NCBI GenBank assembly: GCA_030770535.1
Contig: JASVEC010000040.1
Span: 124,001 to 188,000 of the forward strand
Origin: Batkoa obscura
Lineage: Eukaryota > Entomophthoromycota > Entomophthoromycetes > Entomophthorales > Batkoaceae
Reading direction: 5' to 3'
Length of the DNA: 64,000 bases
The position numbers and the translations under genes were made by a program. Below, piece after piece: positions 46,460 to 60,900 of this stretch. Below the pieces are notes generated by a model, which ran no database searches, was not told the origin of the DNA, and worked only from the letters and a program-made list of their open reading frames with translations. Every line of letters starts with the position of its first letter. The first letter of the stretch is position 1.

Positions 46460-47413
46460 TTAAAGTTTAGCTCTTAGCTGTTCGATTTTCTTATTAATAT
46501 CCTTATTTAAAAACATGTCAAGATTAAAGTTTTTAGAGCCTGGAACAACAGCATATTGATCCATATCAATTCCAGCCTCACGTAGAAGAATTTCATCAAT
46601 TATGAAGTTCCCAGTAAAACTATTGTCTTCTTTCGTTAAAATAAGGTGTGCTGAGTCTGCCATGATTTCAGGTTTACGGCTCTTTTCAGGTGCATCAAAA
46701 CCCTCAATCATATCAAGTGCTGCCGTCAAAACAGAAGTATATGGCCAAAGCGCATTAACTTTGATGCCATCTCCTTTAAACTCTTCTGACATACCTAAGA
46801 CACACATTGACATACCATATCTATTATAATTTAGTTTTTTTCAATAATAAATAATAATTTTTACTTTGCCATGGTATATGGGAGAAAAGAGGAAAACCAT
46901 TTTTCTTCCATGGTTAGTGGAGGCGACATATTCAAAATATGTGGATTTCTACTTTTTTTAAGATGGGGAATGGCATACTAAAAAATAAAAATTTAATTTT
47001 AATTAAACTTTTAAAATAAAACTTACTTTAGATACTAAATAAGTGCCTCTAGCATTGACTTGATTTAAAAGATCATAACGTTTGGCATCTACTTCTTCAG
47101 TACCTTTCAAATAGATGGCTGAGGCATTATTGACTACAATATCAATCCCACCAAATTCAGCTACCGTTTTGTTTATAGCATTAATAATCTGGTCTTCAAA
47201 TCGAATATCGCATACAATAGGTAATGCTTTACCACCAGCTTTTCTAATTTCTTCAGCTGCAGTATAAATAGTTCCAGGTAACTTAGGATGCGGTTCGGCT
47301 GTTTTGGCTAGGATAGCAACGTTAGCACCATCTTTAGCTGCTCGAATAGCTATAGCTAATCCAATTCCTCTTGATGCTCCAGTAATCAATAAATTTTTTC
47401 CTTTTAATGACAT
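46460..47413 (-). CDS. HSDL2: HSDL2-like short-chain dehydrogenase/reductase
   Basis: Three exons (47027-47413, 46865-46977, 46460-46820), about 286 residues. Classical SDR features: cofactor loop TGASRGIG, the NNAS motif and catalytic YTMAK, with the pocket loop of the HSDL2 group (ILAKTAEPHPKLPGTIY and the NMSPPLTMEEKWF segment). Human HSDL2 carries a C-terminal SCP2 domain; here the protein ends after the reductase part (LNKDINKKIEQLRAKL). HSDL2 proteins are linked to peroxisomes or mitochondria and lipid metabolism, with the substrate unsettled. The end is not an obvious SKL-type peroxisomal signal (AKL resembles a weak PTS1, inference). The neighbouring PEX11 gene is probably coincidental. 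Confidence 0.88.
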
Positions 47414-47688
47414 CTTAATAAGCCGTTATTGGTTTTATTATAAATAATTCAATAGCCAAGTAGAAAATGAAAATTTAAGTTTTTTTTCGAGCTTAGAAAG
47501 GTTAATGATGTAAGCATATACTGTAGAATATTTTGCAATGCTAGTTAAGCTAAATTAAGAATTGCCCAATAGAAAAAACTAAGTACAATTTTTTTTAAAA
47601 ACTACTCAATTATTTTTTGTTTAAAAGTTTATCATATTAAAATAAATAAATAAATATTGTTGAGAAATAGCAATCAAAATAATTTAAT
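47414..47688. other. divergent promoter region, HSDL2-like and Mlp/Tpr 1
   Basis: 275 bases shared by two divergent genes, T-rich and A-rich tracts only. Confidence 0.4.
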
Positions 47689-50600
47689 ATGGATACGGAA
47701 ACTTCGCAGATCCAATTACATCAACAACTTGATGTCCCAGAGTCTGTAATTACAAATTTAACAAAGAAAAGTAAAAGAGATAAAGATGTGAACCAGCTCC
47801 TTGTAGCTCTTGAAAGCTTTTTTACTGAGAATTCTCTTACCAAAACTAAAGACGAGATCAAAAGACTCAATGAGCAAATAGCCCAGAAGGATATCGATTA
47901 TGGTAGGAATGTTAAAAAAAATAGATTATGGTTTTAATTATATTTGTATAGAACAGGAAATTCAAGATTATCTAACAAAGCTTAAATCTTCGGAAGAAGA
48001 GAAAAAGAAAGTTATTAAGGAAAGTAAAAAGACAGAAAAGAGCTTGAAAGACAAAGGTACTATTTTAAAAAAATCAATTTATCATTCTAACATGTATTAT
48101 CAGTTAAAGAAAACGAAAGTTTAAAAAAGGATTTGGCTGAGGCAAGAGATCAATTGAATTCTATGGTTGAAGAGAAAACGAAGAATCAAGAGCAAACTTC
48201 GAAATTCAAAGAAGAAAGAGAAAACTTAATCTCTTCACTCGAAGCAAAAGTCCTTGAATTAGAATTAATTAGAAGTAAGTCACATATCACTTAAAATACA
48301 AAATATTTATTATTGTAGGTATGTCAGGCAACTCTGAGAAAGATCTGTCTGAAACTAGACAGGAGCTTTCAAAGCAATCCATCATAGCTAATGAGCTACG
48401 TTCGAGAGTAAATACTTTGGAGGTACTTTATATTCCATTAAAAAACTGGGCAACTAATTAAATGTTTAAAGAATGAAAACCTTGTTTTAGGGCAAAACTT
48501 AGAAAGCTTTAAGGAACAAACGGATTTCGTACAAAAAGAGTTAGATGAGAAGGTGAGGGAGTTTTCGAATTACAGAATAACAAAGGTAATACAAAAGAAA
48601 TGTTTTTCATGATTCTCTAATATTTAATTTTAGTCAACTGAATTATCTAAACTCCAACGAGAAAACGAAAAACTCCAAAGTGAAAGTATTATTTCAAATT
48701 CAAAGATTGAATCGTTCACTTTACAGGTTAATAGCTTAACAAATGAACTTAAATCTAATGAAGAAAAGAACGTGGAATTAAAGAAGTTGCTCACTGAAAA
48801 AGAGAATGCATTTCAAAAAGAATTGGATGCTAATTCAAGACTTTTAGCTTTGAACAAAGAGAGTATGAATATTTCAAACGAAAGAATTCAAGGATTAGAA
48901 AATGAGATTGAGGAAATTCGAAGTACATTAGCAAATGAACGTGCTGAAAAATCTAATCTAGAACAAAAATATCAACAAAATGACATTAACCTCAATGAAA
49001 AGATTCAATCGTTAGAGAAGGAGCTCGAATCTTATAAAAGTGGTCAGTTTATCCCAGAAAATACTGAAAAATTAATATTATCTGATTCAACCAAGTTAGT
49101 TTTTAGCGCACACAAAACTGGGAAAAGCTTTACAGAAATATATTCAGAGTACATTGAGCTAGAAAAAAAGTTAAATGCAGAAAGAAATAACAGCAAAAGG
49201 TTAAAAGAGATGGTCGATGCCCTTATTAAAGAAATTGAAACAAGTGCGCCATATTTCGAAAAACAAAGGTTAGATTATGATAGAATTGTCAAAGAAGCCG
49301 AGGTTCTCTCAAGCCAACTCAATCAAGCTTTAAAGTCCAAAGAGAATTTATCAATAGACTTTAAAAAAGCTACTGCAAAAGTCGATGAATACAAAAGATC
49401 CAGTGAGCTCCTTGAGAAAGAAGCAGATACTTTAGCGATTAAAGTTAAGGCATTGTCAATGGAGAACAAGCTATTAAAGAAAAAAGCTTCCTCAACTGAA
49501 AATCAAGACGAGAATCAACTTAATGAGAATGACACTCCTCAAGATCACGAAGAAGTTATTGAATTTACTGAGAAGGATAGGAAAGCAATCCAAGAATTTG
49601 CAACGAAAATAGATCAAGATGAAAGGATCCTTAAAGAGCAAATCGAGTCACTTGAGAATGCATTCAATGAGAAAAAACTTGAGCTTGTAGAGGACTTAAA
49701 ATTAGTTATTAAGAAGCAAGAGGAGAACCTAAAAGTTGCTCGATCTGAAATTGAAATCCTTCAAAAGGCTTCTCAAAATGTTGCAGTTGCTCCAATTCAA
49801 AATACCCAAGCACCGCCATCTTATGAACATATCCAAAACATTGAATCAGAAGAACAAGTTAAAAAATTAAGAAATGAATTGGATTTATTGAGGATAGAAT
49901 CACATAAGAACTTTTCCTCTTTACTTAAAAACAATCAAAAACTAAAAGATGAACTTTCTGGAAAGGTGCAAGATTTAATTCATCTTCAAGCACAATTTAA
50001 TTTTTCTGAAAGTAAATTAAATTCTTATTTCTATGCTTTTAATAATAATTTATTAAGGTCGATACTCCCTATTAAATCAAAGTTACGGATCTATTCAAAA
50101 TGAATTAAAAGAATTGAGAGAAAGAAATAATACTTTAGAAACTAAACTTAATGAAAAAGACAAAATGTATATTCAGGTAAGACAATCAAAATAACAAAAC
50201 TTTGATCTAATTTTTTTATAGATCTTAGAAGAATCTAATGACATTAAAGGCCAAAAAGATAAGAATGAAATTATTTTGTCTGGAATTAAGAGAGAACTTG
50301 AGTTGACCAAGGTTTGATCCTACTTTTGGCTATACTTATAAAGTTACTAATATTATATTAGAATAACACTGAAAGAATGGAGCTAGAAATCAAAACCCTT
50401 AACAATGATAAATCGCAAATAAACGATAGGGTAATTAGACTTCAACTCCAATTAGAAGAAGCCTTCAAACGCGAGTCAATAATTTTAACTCAAAAAGAGG
50501 GAATGATTACTTCTTTAAAAGAGGAAATGTAAGTAAATATCTATATTTAATCAAGTTGTCTAAAGTTTCATAGTGAGCGTGTTAAAAATTCACTTGAAGA

Positions 50601-53600
50601 ATCTCAACAAGAGTTAAGTTCCCAAAATATCTATTTTAAAAGGGAACTGAAGGCTCGCCAAGACCGTATTGATTCATTGGTAATATAATTATAATATGGA
50701 TTTTATAATTTTATTTAGTTTAAATAGAATTCGGAAATTGCTTCTATCCGTGCAGAGTTATCAGTATCTAATAGTAATTTAACACACTCAAAAGAGCGTA
50801 TAAAGAGTCTTGAAGAAGATAAAGTAAGGCTTGAAGCACTTATTCAATCGTCTTCCAGTTCAGATATTATCACTGAAGAACTTAGCAAACTTCGGTATTA
50901 TTATTTTTGATCTTATTTTATAAAATATTAATTTTCAATTAGCAATGACCTTTCAAACGCGGAAAAAGAACTCCTTCAAAGTAAAACACATCAATCAGAG
51001 CTCCAGAGCTTTGCAAAGGCTAGCGAGGAAGCACTAAAAGCTTTAAGTCTTACTTATGAGGACTATAAAAAGAGTTCCGAAGAGCAAATGCGTATCAATG
51101 AAAACAGTTATAAATCTCAAATAAATAAGTTAACTGAGATCGAAGAGCGCTTCAATAGCTTGAAAGATGAACATTCAAAATGTATCGATAAGGAAAATGA
51201 AATGATTTCAGAATCTAAAAAGATCAAAGATGAGTTAAATTCTGAATTAAAGACATTAAAACGAGAGGTTTCTCATTTACAATCATTGCACCAAAAGAAG
51301 GATAAGCAAATAGAAAACCTCAAGACACAGCTTGATTTAAAGACTCAAAATTATGAATCGGAGTTAACCAACCACGCTGAAAAAATTAAGTCAAACCATA
51401 AAACTAAAAAAGAGAATGAAAAACTACAAAAGGAGGTCCTAGAATTAAAGGTAACTCCTATAGGTTTTTAGTAATTTTATTTAAACGTATTATATAGACA
51501 AAAGTTGAGCTGGCTAAAGCAGAAAACGATTCCATTGTATTTGATCTTAAGAGTCAAATTGAAACCAACAATTTAACTATTGCAGGATTGGAGCAGAGGT
51601 ATGATTTATTGGAAATATTTTATAGTTTAATTAATGAAAATATAGAATTTCCCATCTTACAGCTACGAATGATACTCTTCTAGCTCAAATTGAAAAGGCT
51701 GAGGCAAAGGTTAACACATCTTTTATTTCTGTTATGTCAGAAGAAGAGAATTTAGCCAGTTCAGAGTCAAATACTGTAAATTATGACTTAATAAAGTACT
51801 TCAAGAAAGAAAAGGAAGTTGTCCTTGCTAGAATTGAAGTTCTTGGAGCTGAAAATAGTCGCATTAAAAATGAGAGAGATAACATTCGTAAAGAATTAGA
51901 CCATGTTCGTGATCTATTAAATAATGTATAGTCTTTATTTTTTAGTTAATTAGATAAATAATAATATTTTAGGATGCTAAGAGAGGGCAGGACATGAATC
52001 AGATTTCTCATCTTAAACAGCAATTAGACGAGAAAATACTTCATTTGAAGCAATTAAACGAAAGTAATATCCATTTAAGACAAGATAATGATTCTCTTTT
52101 GAAGAAAAAGTCCAAACTTGAAGTAAAGCTTATTGATACTGAAAAGCGTTCGTTATCTGTAGATGGTAACTAAATTCAAATACAAAGTTATGTATTAATT
52201 TTTTTTTATAGCTAAACTCCAAGAGGTTGAAAAAACAATCGAAGAGAAGGATAAACAGATTAGTGATCTTAAAAAAGATAACGAACATTGGATAAATCGT
52301 GCACAACAAATACTTAATAGTGAGGTATCTTAATTTGATTTTTATTTTCCTTCCTTAACGTTATTTAGAGAGTCGACCCTGCAGATCATCAAAAAGTTAA
52401 AGATGAGCTAGATGCTGCAAACAAAGCTTTATCAGAATCAAAACATTCATTAGAAAAGCTAGACTTAACTGTTAAGGAGCTTGAAGAGGCGAGGAATGAA
52501 TTGAATTCAGTGTCTGTAGCTTTGAAAGAGGCTCAAATTTCTATAGAACAATATAAGCTGGATATCGAATCATTAAAAGCAAATAATAAAAACGAATTAA
52601 CTGATCTAAAGGAAAAGCTTAATAAGCAAGCTAAAATAATGGTTGCGTATAAAAAGAAGCTCCAACAAGTTCAAGCTAATAATGCTCAGCAAGGGGGTGC
52701 TAATAATGCTCAGCAAGGAGGAACGGAAGCATCAAATAAACTTCAAGATAATTACAATGCAGCGCAACAAGAAATTTCCCAGCTTAAGCAGCAAGTTAGT
52801 TCTAGCTCTTTAGAAGTTTCAAAACTTAATCAAGAGTTAGACCAAGTCAAAAAAGAAAGAGCCGAGATCATAACCCGTATCAAGAGTGGTGAAGATTCTA
52901 ATCAAAATCAAGGAAATAATGAAAATTTAAAATCATCATTAGAGTCCAAAAATAAAGAGTTAGAAACACTAAACTCAACTATAAGAGTATTACAAGAGGA
53001 CAAATCCGTCTTAGAATCTAAAGTTTCTTCGTTGGCGAATGATTCTAAGCTACTTTATGAAAGTATGCGTCTTCTTGTAATTCCAGAAGACAAGAAGAAC
53101 GAAACCCCAAACAAGATCTCACAAATTATCAAACTCTATGGTAAATATAAAGTGATGGCAAACTCCCAACCTAAAGACAAGGCCCAGGGATCAACAGAAG
53201 TTAAGGGGGATAGCGTCAAAGGTAAAGCTCAGGGCACATCAGAAGTTAGGGAAGAAAACGACAAACAGGTCCAGGAGTTAGAAAAGGAAATCAGTTCTCT
53301 CAAAGAAGAGTTATCTCTAATAAGAACTAGTTACGACAAACTGGTTATTGATAATCAACTAACTAAAGAAAGTAATCACAAGTTGGCGCATGATATTGCT
53401 AGCCTTCAAACTGTCAATGGTAACCAACTTGAAGAGATTAATAGTTTAAAGGTAGAGCTTAGTGCCAAACTTGCTGAAATTAATTCCCTTTCTCAAGAAA
53501 TAGAAAAAGTCACTGAGGAGAAACGGAAGGTAGTTTCAACCTTAGAAATGCGCGGCAAGGCACTCTCAACTAAGCATGTGAATCAATCCAAGAAATTACA

Positions 53601-54216
53601 AGAAGAAATTTCAGAATTAAAGAATGAAGTGAGTAGATTAAATAATGAACTTAGTGGTTTTAAAGAACCAAACTCAAACCCAGTGGCCATTCCAAATCCA
53701 AACATGGAATCAAATACATTTTCTGAGCAACTGGTGAATGAAAATATAAATGATAATGGATCAACCAACCTTCATAGGGAACAGCAATCAGAAAGTGATA
53801 ATGTAGACAAAGCTTTGGAAATAAGAAGTTCTACAATACTTCCTAGCTCAACAGATGAAATAATTAATCAAAACTCAGACATCCAAAGTACTCAAACTGA
53901 AGATGCTCAAATTAGAAATAAAAGAAAATCTCCTGTTCCAGAAAATATCCCAGCCCCCGAAAGTGAAGTATTACATTTAAACAAAAAAGTAAAAGAGGCT
54001 GAAGTTAAGGATGACTCACTTGGAAATGATCCTCAAGCTGTATCAGAAAATAAAAATGAAGCATTAGGTAGTGAGCCTTTAGATGCCCCTGAACAAGGCA
54101 CTAAGTCAGTTAATGAAAATGAAGAAGGAGATTTGGAAGTTGAAGGACTTTCGCCTTTACCTGAGAATTTAGACCTAGGAGATTTGTCAGATAATGAGCC
54201 TAACAATGAACAATAA
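47689..54216 (+). CDS. TPR: nuclear pore basket protein, Mlp/Tpr family, paralogue 1
   Basis: Large coiled-coil protein, roughly 1,800 residues in some two dozen exons separated by introns of about 40-60 nt. The start ATG at 47689 gives MDTETSQIQLHQQLDVPESV. Almost the entire protein is heptad coiled coil. Near 52290-52390 is the Tpr/Mlp word WINRAQQILNS...RVDPADH, which matches the W-K-x-R...Y-x-x-IDP element of Mlp1 and Tpr. The C-terminal 250 residues are acidic and non-coiled, with a basic KRKSP nuclear-import-like site and a closing LSPLPENLDLGDLSDNEP. The family builds the nuclear basket and acts in mRNA export quality control and spindle checkpoint. Two internal tandem duplications occur only in this copy (52676-52730 and 53175-53270). 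The paralogue follows head to tail. Confidence 0.85.
52676..52730 (+). repeat. 24-bp coding tandem repeat in Mlp/Tpr 1
   Basis: Two copies of a unit coding NNAQQGG with an Ala or Thr spacer. Not present at the matching place in the paralogue. Confidence 0.85.
53175..53270 (+). repeat. coding repeat KAQGSTEV / KAQGTSEV in Mlp/Tpr 1
   Basis: Two related units of about 20 residues (DKAQGSTEVKGD and GKAQGTSEVREE) in a charged linker. Absent in paralogue 2. Confidence 0.75.
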
Positions 54217-54979
54217 ATATTAAATGAGTTTGTTTCTTAAAAGTAAATTGATCAGATTGCTACGCAAATAAAAATATACTGTACTTAAAAATATTAAAAT
54301 AGTTTATATTTATTTTACTATTGTTAAATTTAAATCTCTATTATATCAACTTCCAGCAGCTTAACTATTTACAAAGAATAATAATAAAAAGTTGTTTTTA
54401 AGATATAAAGTTGTCAACACATTTTAAGATTAAAAAATTTCATTTTCTATAGACGTGTTTTGGACTATTGAAATCAATATAAAATTATCAGTTTCAGCAA
54501 AAAATGCTATCAAAAATAACAGTAACAATAAATTTTGCTTGACTTGTAAAATTATACTATAACGATATAACAAATATAATCGTGATTTTATAAATTTTTT
54601 GAACATTTTTTTGTATTTATGTTAAACCATTAAAGATAATCTAACCTTAGGATCTTATAAGTAAAGTTTTTATACTTTTGACAGCAATCTAAGGCAACTT
54701 TTAAAGGTTAAACAAAATTAAATCCTGCTATATCATATGAAGCAAACCATTATTATACTTAAAGGACAAGCTTAAACTTATATTCTTATAAAAATAACAG
54801 GTTAAGTCTAGAGTTAATAAAGTTGCTACATTTGAGCGCTTCAGTTTAGCTATTGTTAGAACTAAGCTATGCATAGAATATTCCAAAATATTACCATGAT
54901 TTGCTTGAATGTAATGCGTAATTTCTAGTTGAATTGTAAAATTAGAATAATATTAGTTTTGAATTTCTATTTTTTTAAT
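54217..54979. other. intergenic between the two Mlp/Tpr genes
   Basis: 760 bases, AT-rich, with no MITE or LTR-like sequence at the duplication junction. It carries the 3' end of copy 1 and the promoter of copy 2. Confidence 0.5.
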
Positions 54980-57900
54980 ATGAATACAGACATACCAGAG
55001 GTCTCAATTCACACCGAACTTGGAGTTGATGAATCTGTCATTTTAAGTTTGAGGAAGAAATGCAAGCGTGATAAAAACTTAAGGCAATTATTCACTGCCA
55101 TCGAACTTTTGTTTTCAGAAGAAGGATCTTATACTAAATTTAAAAGAGAGATCATCGAACTTAATAAACAACAATTAGAAAACAATCTGAAACATTGTAA
55201 GATTATATTTATGCACTGGTAATAGCTAACTTTCTTAGCACAAACTATTAAAACTTTTGAAAATCAAATTGATAAATTAAAATCCGAAAGAGATCTATCA
55301 AAAATCAAAGAACAAGAAAACAAGGCCAATCTAAAAGGTATAAAAATATGTCTTTTATCATCAAGTTAAATTCACTTTTATACAAATAAAGAAATTGAAG
55401 ACTTAAAGGGAAAACTAAAGGATGTAACAGAAAAATTCGTTGAATTCAAAAGCCATGGAGGGAAGGAAAGTTTAATAAGCACTTTGAATTCAAAGATCTC
55501 AGAATTAGAAGCATCAAAACGTATTAATATATTGTATATAAAAAGAAGATACTAACTAATTGATAGTGACTGTAGAATCCCGTGAAAAAATGTTATTTGA
55601 AATTAGAAAGGAAAATTGTGATCTTAATACCAAAAATAACCAATTAGAGTCAACGCTATCTATTTTGAAAGTATTTTTTTGTGCTTTGATATCTTAATCA
55701 AACTTACATCTACTTAGGGGAAAGAAAAAATCATGGATCAGAAAGTAATGTTCCATCAAGGACATTCTGATTATCTTCAAAAAGAGCTAGATAATAAAAT
55801 TAATGAATTTTCTGAATATAGGGTTCAAAAGGTATATACTTAAACTCAATTTGTAGCTAACTAAAATATTATTAGTCAACTGAAATAACCATGCTAGGCA
55901 GTCAGAATGAAATGCTCCAAAAAAATATTCGGGATTTGATGTCAGATAAGGAAATTTTAAATACTAAGGTTGAAAAATTATCAGGCCAAGTCAAAGTGGA
56001 GGAAGAAAAGATTATGGAGCTAAACAAAGCAGCTAGTGAAAATGAAACAAATTATAAAAAAGATTTGAGCGAAAATTTGCTAATGTCAGACTTTTACCAA
56101 ACAAAAGCAAATAATGCTGACGAGAGAGTTCAAACTTTAGAAGAAAAGCTAGAGAAAGCCGAAACCGCATTAAGAGAGATTAAAAGCGAGAAAGAAGATA
56201 TCAAAGGTAGATATGAATTTAATGAAAAAGAGATGAAAGAAAAACTTTCAACTTTAGAAAGGCAAATCGAAGTATATGAAAACCACCATGAAGCCCTTGA
56301 GCAACTTGATCCTTCATCAGAGATTGGATCATTTAACTTGAATTTAGTAGATCCAAAATCTGGAAAGCCATACGTAAAAATGATTTCAGATTTTTATATA
56401 CTCGAGAGCAAATTAAAATCTGAAGAAGAAAATTGTTTAAAGTTAAAAGAAATGTTAGACATTTTAGTCAAAGAATATGAATTAAAAGCCTTAGATTATG
56501 AGAATGTTGAACGGTATTCTGAAGAGCTATTGATTAAGCTTGATCGAGCTTTAACCTCGGAGAAAAGAAGTACAGACCAATTGAAAGAGACATACCAGAA
56601 ATATGAAGACTTAACAATGGAATGTATATATATAAAAGATAAAGTTGATAAGCTCGAAATTATTCGTCGATTTTATGAGAACCAGATTGAAGTTCTCAGT
56701 CAAAACACAAAAATTGATGAAAGCATTGGCGAACAGTATCATGCGAATACAACTTTACAGCCTGGAGATACAAACAGTAATGCTATTCGTCTATGGGGTG
56801 ACAATGAAATGCAGAATGTTTTAGGAAACAATTTTAAATTGATACGCGGCGATGATGAAGTACAAGATAGAGGAACTAAGTGTGATAATAATTTGACTGA
56901 AATGGTAAAACTTTCGATTCATTATTAAAACTGATAACTAATAGTTAGGAAATACAAAATATTTTGAAAATTAACCAAGAGTTAAAAATACAAGTAGCTA
57001 ATGAGACACAGCGGTAATTTACATTATAAAGCATGATTTTATCTAATTCTTTATAGCTTAAGTGATGCGCAAAAAGAAATTAGAGAACTAAAAAAAGTTG
57101 CAAATAAAGATTATGACTCCTCGATTTGTAATGACATGGATGAAAGTGAGGACGAAAATGAAAATTTACAGATGGACGAGTCTAACCCTGAATTAATTGA
57201 CGTAAAATTAATATACTTTCAATTAATATAACGTATTTATATATTTAGGTTGATTTTAATAAATCAAAAAAAGCACATAATGAGAAGATAGAATTTTTAA
57301 ACAAACAAATAGATAAAATGGCTGCAGAAATTAATATAAAAACCGAAAGTATAGCACATTTGGAAGCAAGTTTATTATTCGCGGAAGGTATATATTTATT
57401 TTTAGATATAAATTGGTATTAATATTTTAGTTCAAAACAAAACGAAAGCTAGTCAGTACGAAACTATAATCGAAGAAGCTGCTGAGTTGAAAGTTAAAGT
57501 TGATAGTTTGAAAGATGAAGTTAAAGAAAAAGATGAAAGATATTACAAAGTAACCCATTTCCCCTTTATTTATTTGTTGTTATTTACTCCTTTAGCTCAA
57601 TGAAAATTTTGATAAAATTAGGACTCAAATCGCAGGAGATAAAACCATGCTTTCAGAAAGCACAATTGAAATTGAGTTGTTAAAGGTCGCTAATTTTTTC
57701 TTTATTTTTTAATATTAAAGCCCGAATAGAAAGAGAAGCATAAAACTGAAACAGACTTGATGGAATTAAATAAAGAAAATATTGCGTTTCGTGATCGTAT
57801 TGTAGAGTTACAACATAAATTGGAAACTTCCTTAAAAGATACAACTTTAGAGTTGAAACAAAAAGATGAACTAATTGATGCTCTTAAAAGAGAAAGGTAA

Positions 57901-60900
57901 CATCATTGCAACCTTATAAAAACATCTAACTTTTATAAAGTGCTGAATTTAAAGGAATATCTGAAAAGTCCAAAAAAGACCTTTTATCTCAAAATGCACG
58001 ACTTGAAAGAGAAATCGATCTTTTTCAAGATCGTGTTAATTCATTGGTAAGTTTTATAAAGATTACTAGTTTGTTTATTTATTTTATGTAGAGCTTAGAA
58101 AAAACCTTGGTTGATGAAAAGCTTTTAGTTGCTGAAAGCGATTTAGCTAATCAGAAAAAGCTTATAAACTCATTAACTTTAGATAAGGAAAAGGTTGAAC
58201 AGTTTATAAAATCTTTAAAGAGTACTGGATCAGTCAATGAAATTTTTTTAAGTTTACGGTATTTTTTTGTATTTTTTTGCATTTTTTATCAAATATTAAC
58301 TTCAATCAAAGTAATGAATTAGCCGAAGCTAAAGACGAGCTTCAAAGGAGTCGTCAATATCAGTTAAATTTCCAAAACATCTCGAAAGCAAGTGAAGAGG
58401 CACTTGATAAATTATCAGTTGAATTCAAGGAGTATAAATTATCTCAAGAAAATGAGTCAAATGATCGTGATCAAAGTTTTAAACAGCAATTAGAAAGTTA
58501 TCAACAGCTAGAAGATCAGTTCAATAAACTAAAAAAAACACATTTGGAATGTCTTGAAAGGGAGGAAAGTCTAGCCAGTGAAATCAATAGAATAAGCTCC
58601 CAATTGACATCAAGTACACTTGATTATCAAGAAAAGGTCAAGGAACTTGAGCTCCTTCGAGGGGAGAAAGACTCTGATTTTGATCATTACCAGAGCGAAA
58701 TCCAATTAATTAATCAAAGAATTGAAGAGGAAAGGTCAAAGCATAGTCAAGAAATTAACTCAATATTGTCACTTAAAGAAAAAAATGAAGATCTAATAAA
58801 AGGAATATCAGATGCTAAGGTAAAATCTAAATATACTATTTACTTTGTTCTAATTTTTATTTAGTCACAACTTGAGATAAAGGATAGTAAACATCAAGAA
58901 TTTATTGACAGTTTCAAGAAAGAGCAAGATGATCTATATAAAAAACTTCAGGAAGTAACTTTAAAGTAAGAGGCTTGAATTTTTGTAAATACATACTAAT
59001 TCAATTATAGCTATAATACATTAATCAATATAAACGAATCACTTTTGAAACAACGTGAAAAATCAAATTTAACTATAAAAAGCGTGCATTCGCCCACTAG
59101 TTCTGCAGTAGCCACAGATGCAAAAACGCCTGATGCTGACCAATTAAATTATGACATCATACATCATCTAAGGAGAGAAAAAGAGTTTGCTCTTGCCAAA
59201 AATGAATCCCTTGAGGCCGAAATTAATCGTATTAAAATAGAAAAATCTAATGCTTTAAGAGATTTAGAGTTAACACGTGCATCAATTAATAATGTACTTT
59301 AATATGTATACATTATACCAAATACTAACTAAAATATAGGATGGTAGCAAAGGGCAAGACTCTTCAAGGTCTTCGTCTATTAGTCAACAATTAGATGATA
59401 AAATTAAGCAAATTAATCAATTGAATGAAAAAGAAATACACTTAAAGCTTGAAAACCAAAAACTATTGGATGACAAAACAGAATTAGGTTTGAAACTTCA
59501 AGAGTGTAAAAATCGTTGTTCTGATATATCAGGTATTTAGAATTAAAATTTTATTGACCTTTATCAACTTAATTTAATTATAGTTGAACTCCAAAAGGCC
59601 AAGCAATTATTAGAAAATAAGAATGAAAAGATCAAGAACCTTGAGCAAGATAATGAGCGTTGGATCAATCGTGCTCAGCAAATTCTTAACAGTGAGGTAT
59701 TTGTCAATAGCTATATTTGTAATTTTATACTTTAACTTTTTAAAGAGGGTCGATCCATCAGAACATGAAAGGCTCAAAGAAAAACTGGAGGTTACAAACA
59801 AGGCATTAGGTGATGCAGAAGGGTCTTTAAAGGGTTTGGATGATCTTAAGAAGCAACTTGAAGAATCTAAAGCTGCCCTAGATTTAAAAAACAGTGAAAT
59901 TGCTGATCTTGAAAATAAAGTAGAAAGCCAAAGCAAAATGATAACAAAATATACAACTATATTGACAAGGCTTAGACAACAGAAAAAGCAACTAGGTCAA
60001 GGGATCTCTAAGCAGGAGGAACTTGAAGATTCTAATAGTCAACAGCTTCAATCCACTGACCTTGCTAATCCTGTTGATCCTGAAACGACCTTGCTCAAAA
60101 ATACGGTCAATAGTCTAAAACAAGCTAGAATTCGCGACGCACAAATACATAGGAGTCAACAAGATAAGTTGAATCAGGCCAAATCAGTGGAAATTAAAAA
60201 ACTCAAAGATGATTTGGAGCAGCTCAGGAAAGAAAAGAATGAATCTGAGGCCAAACTCAAAGAATTAGAAATGAATGGACAAGCCATTGAATCATCAAAA
60301 GATACTATACTTTCATTGGAAGCTAAAATTAAAGACTTGGAATCACAAGTTTCTGCTTATGGTGCCATTGATAAAGAAAAGGCTGGAAACGAAATTGACA
60401 ATAAAATTTTTGCTGATGTGATGCGCCTCTTAAATATTACCAAAGGTGGGAAGGAATCAATACCTGGTAAAATAGCATATCTGATAAAACTTTTCAATAA
60501 GTATAAAAAAGATAGTAGTAATTTAGAAAGTTCAAATGCATCCAATGATAAAATAGTAAGGGAAAATTTGTTACTTAAAGAGGAGCTTTCAAACATAAAA
60601 GCTGAACTCGAAAATATGAAAAATAGGTTCAATAACCTCCAATCAGATAAAGAAAAGTTACTAAGAGAGATAAATGATCTAAAGGCAGCCCTTGATGCTA
60701 AGATCATGGAACTGGATACTATTATGAAGGAAAAGGAGCAGATATCAGAAAACTTGAAAGAACAAAATAAGGTAACTTACAATGATTATAAAAACCAAAT
60801 CAATAGGTATGAGCAAGAAATTTTACAGTTAAAATCCGAAATTAAAACGTTGAAATCGGATACTTTGAACGGTAAAACTAAGGATATTAACCCTCCTATC

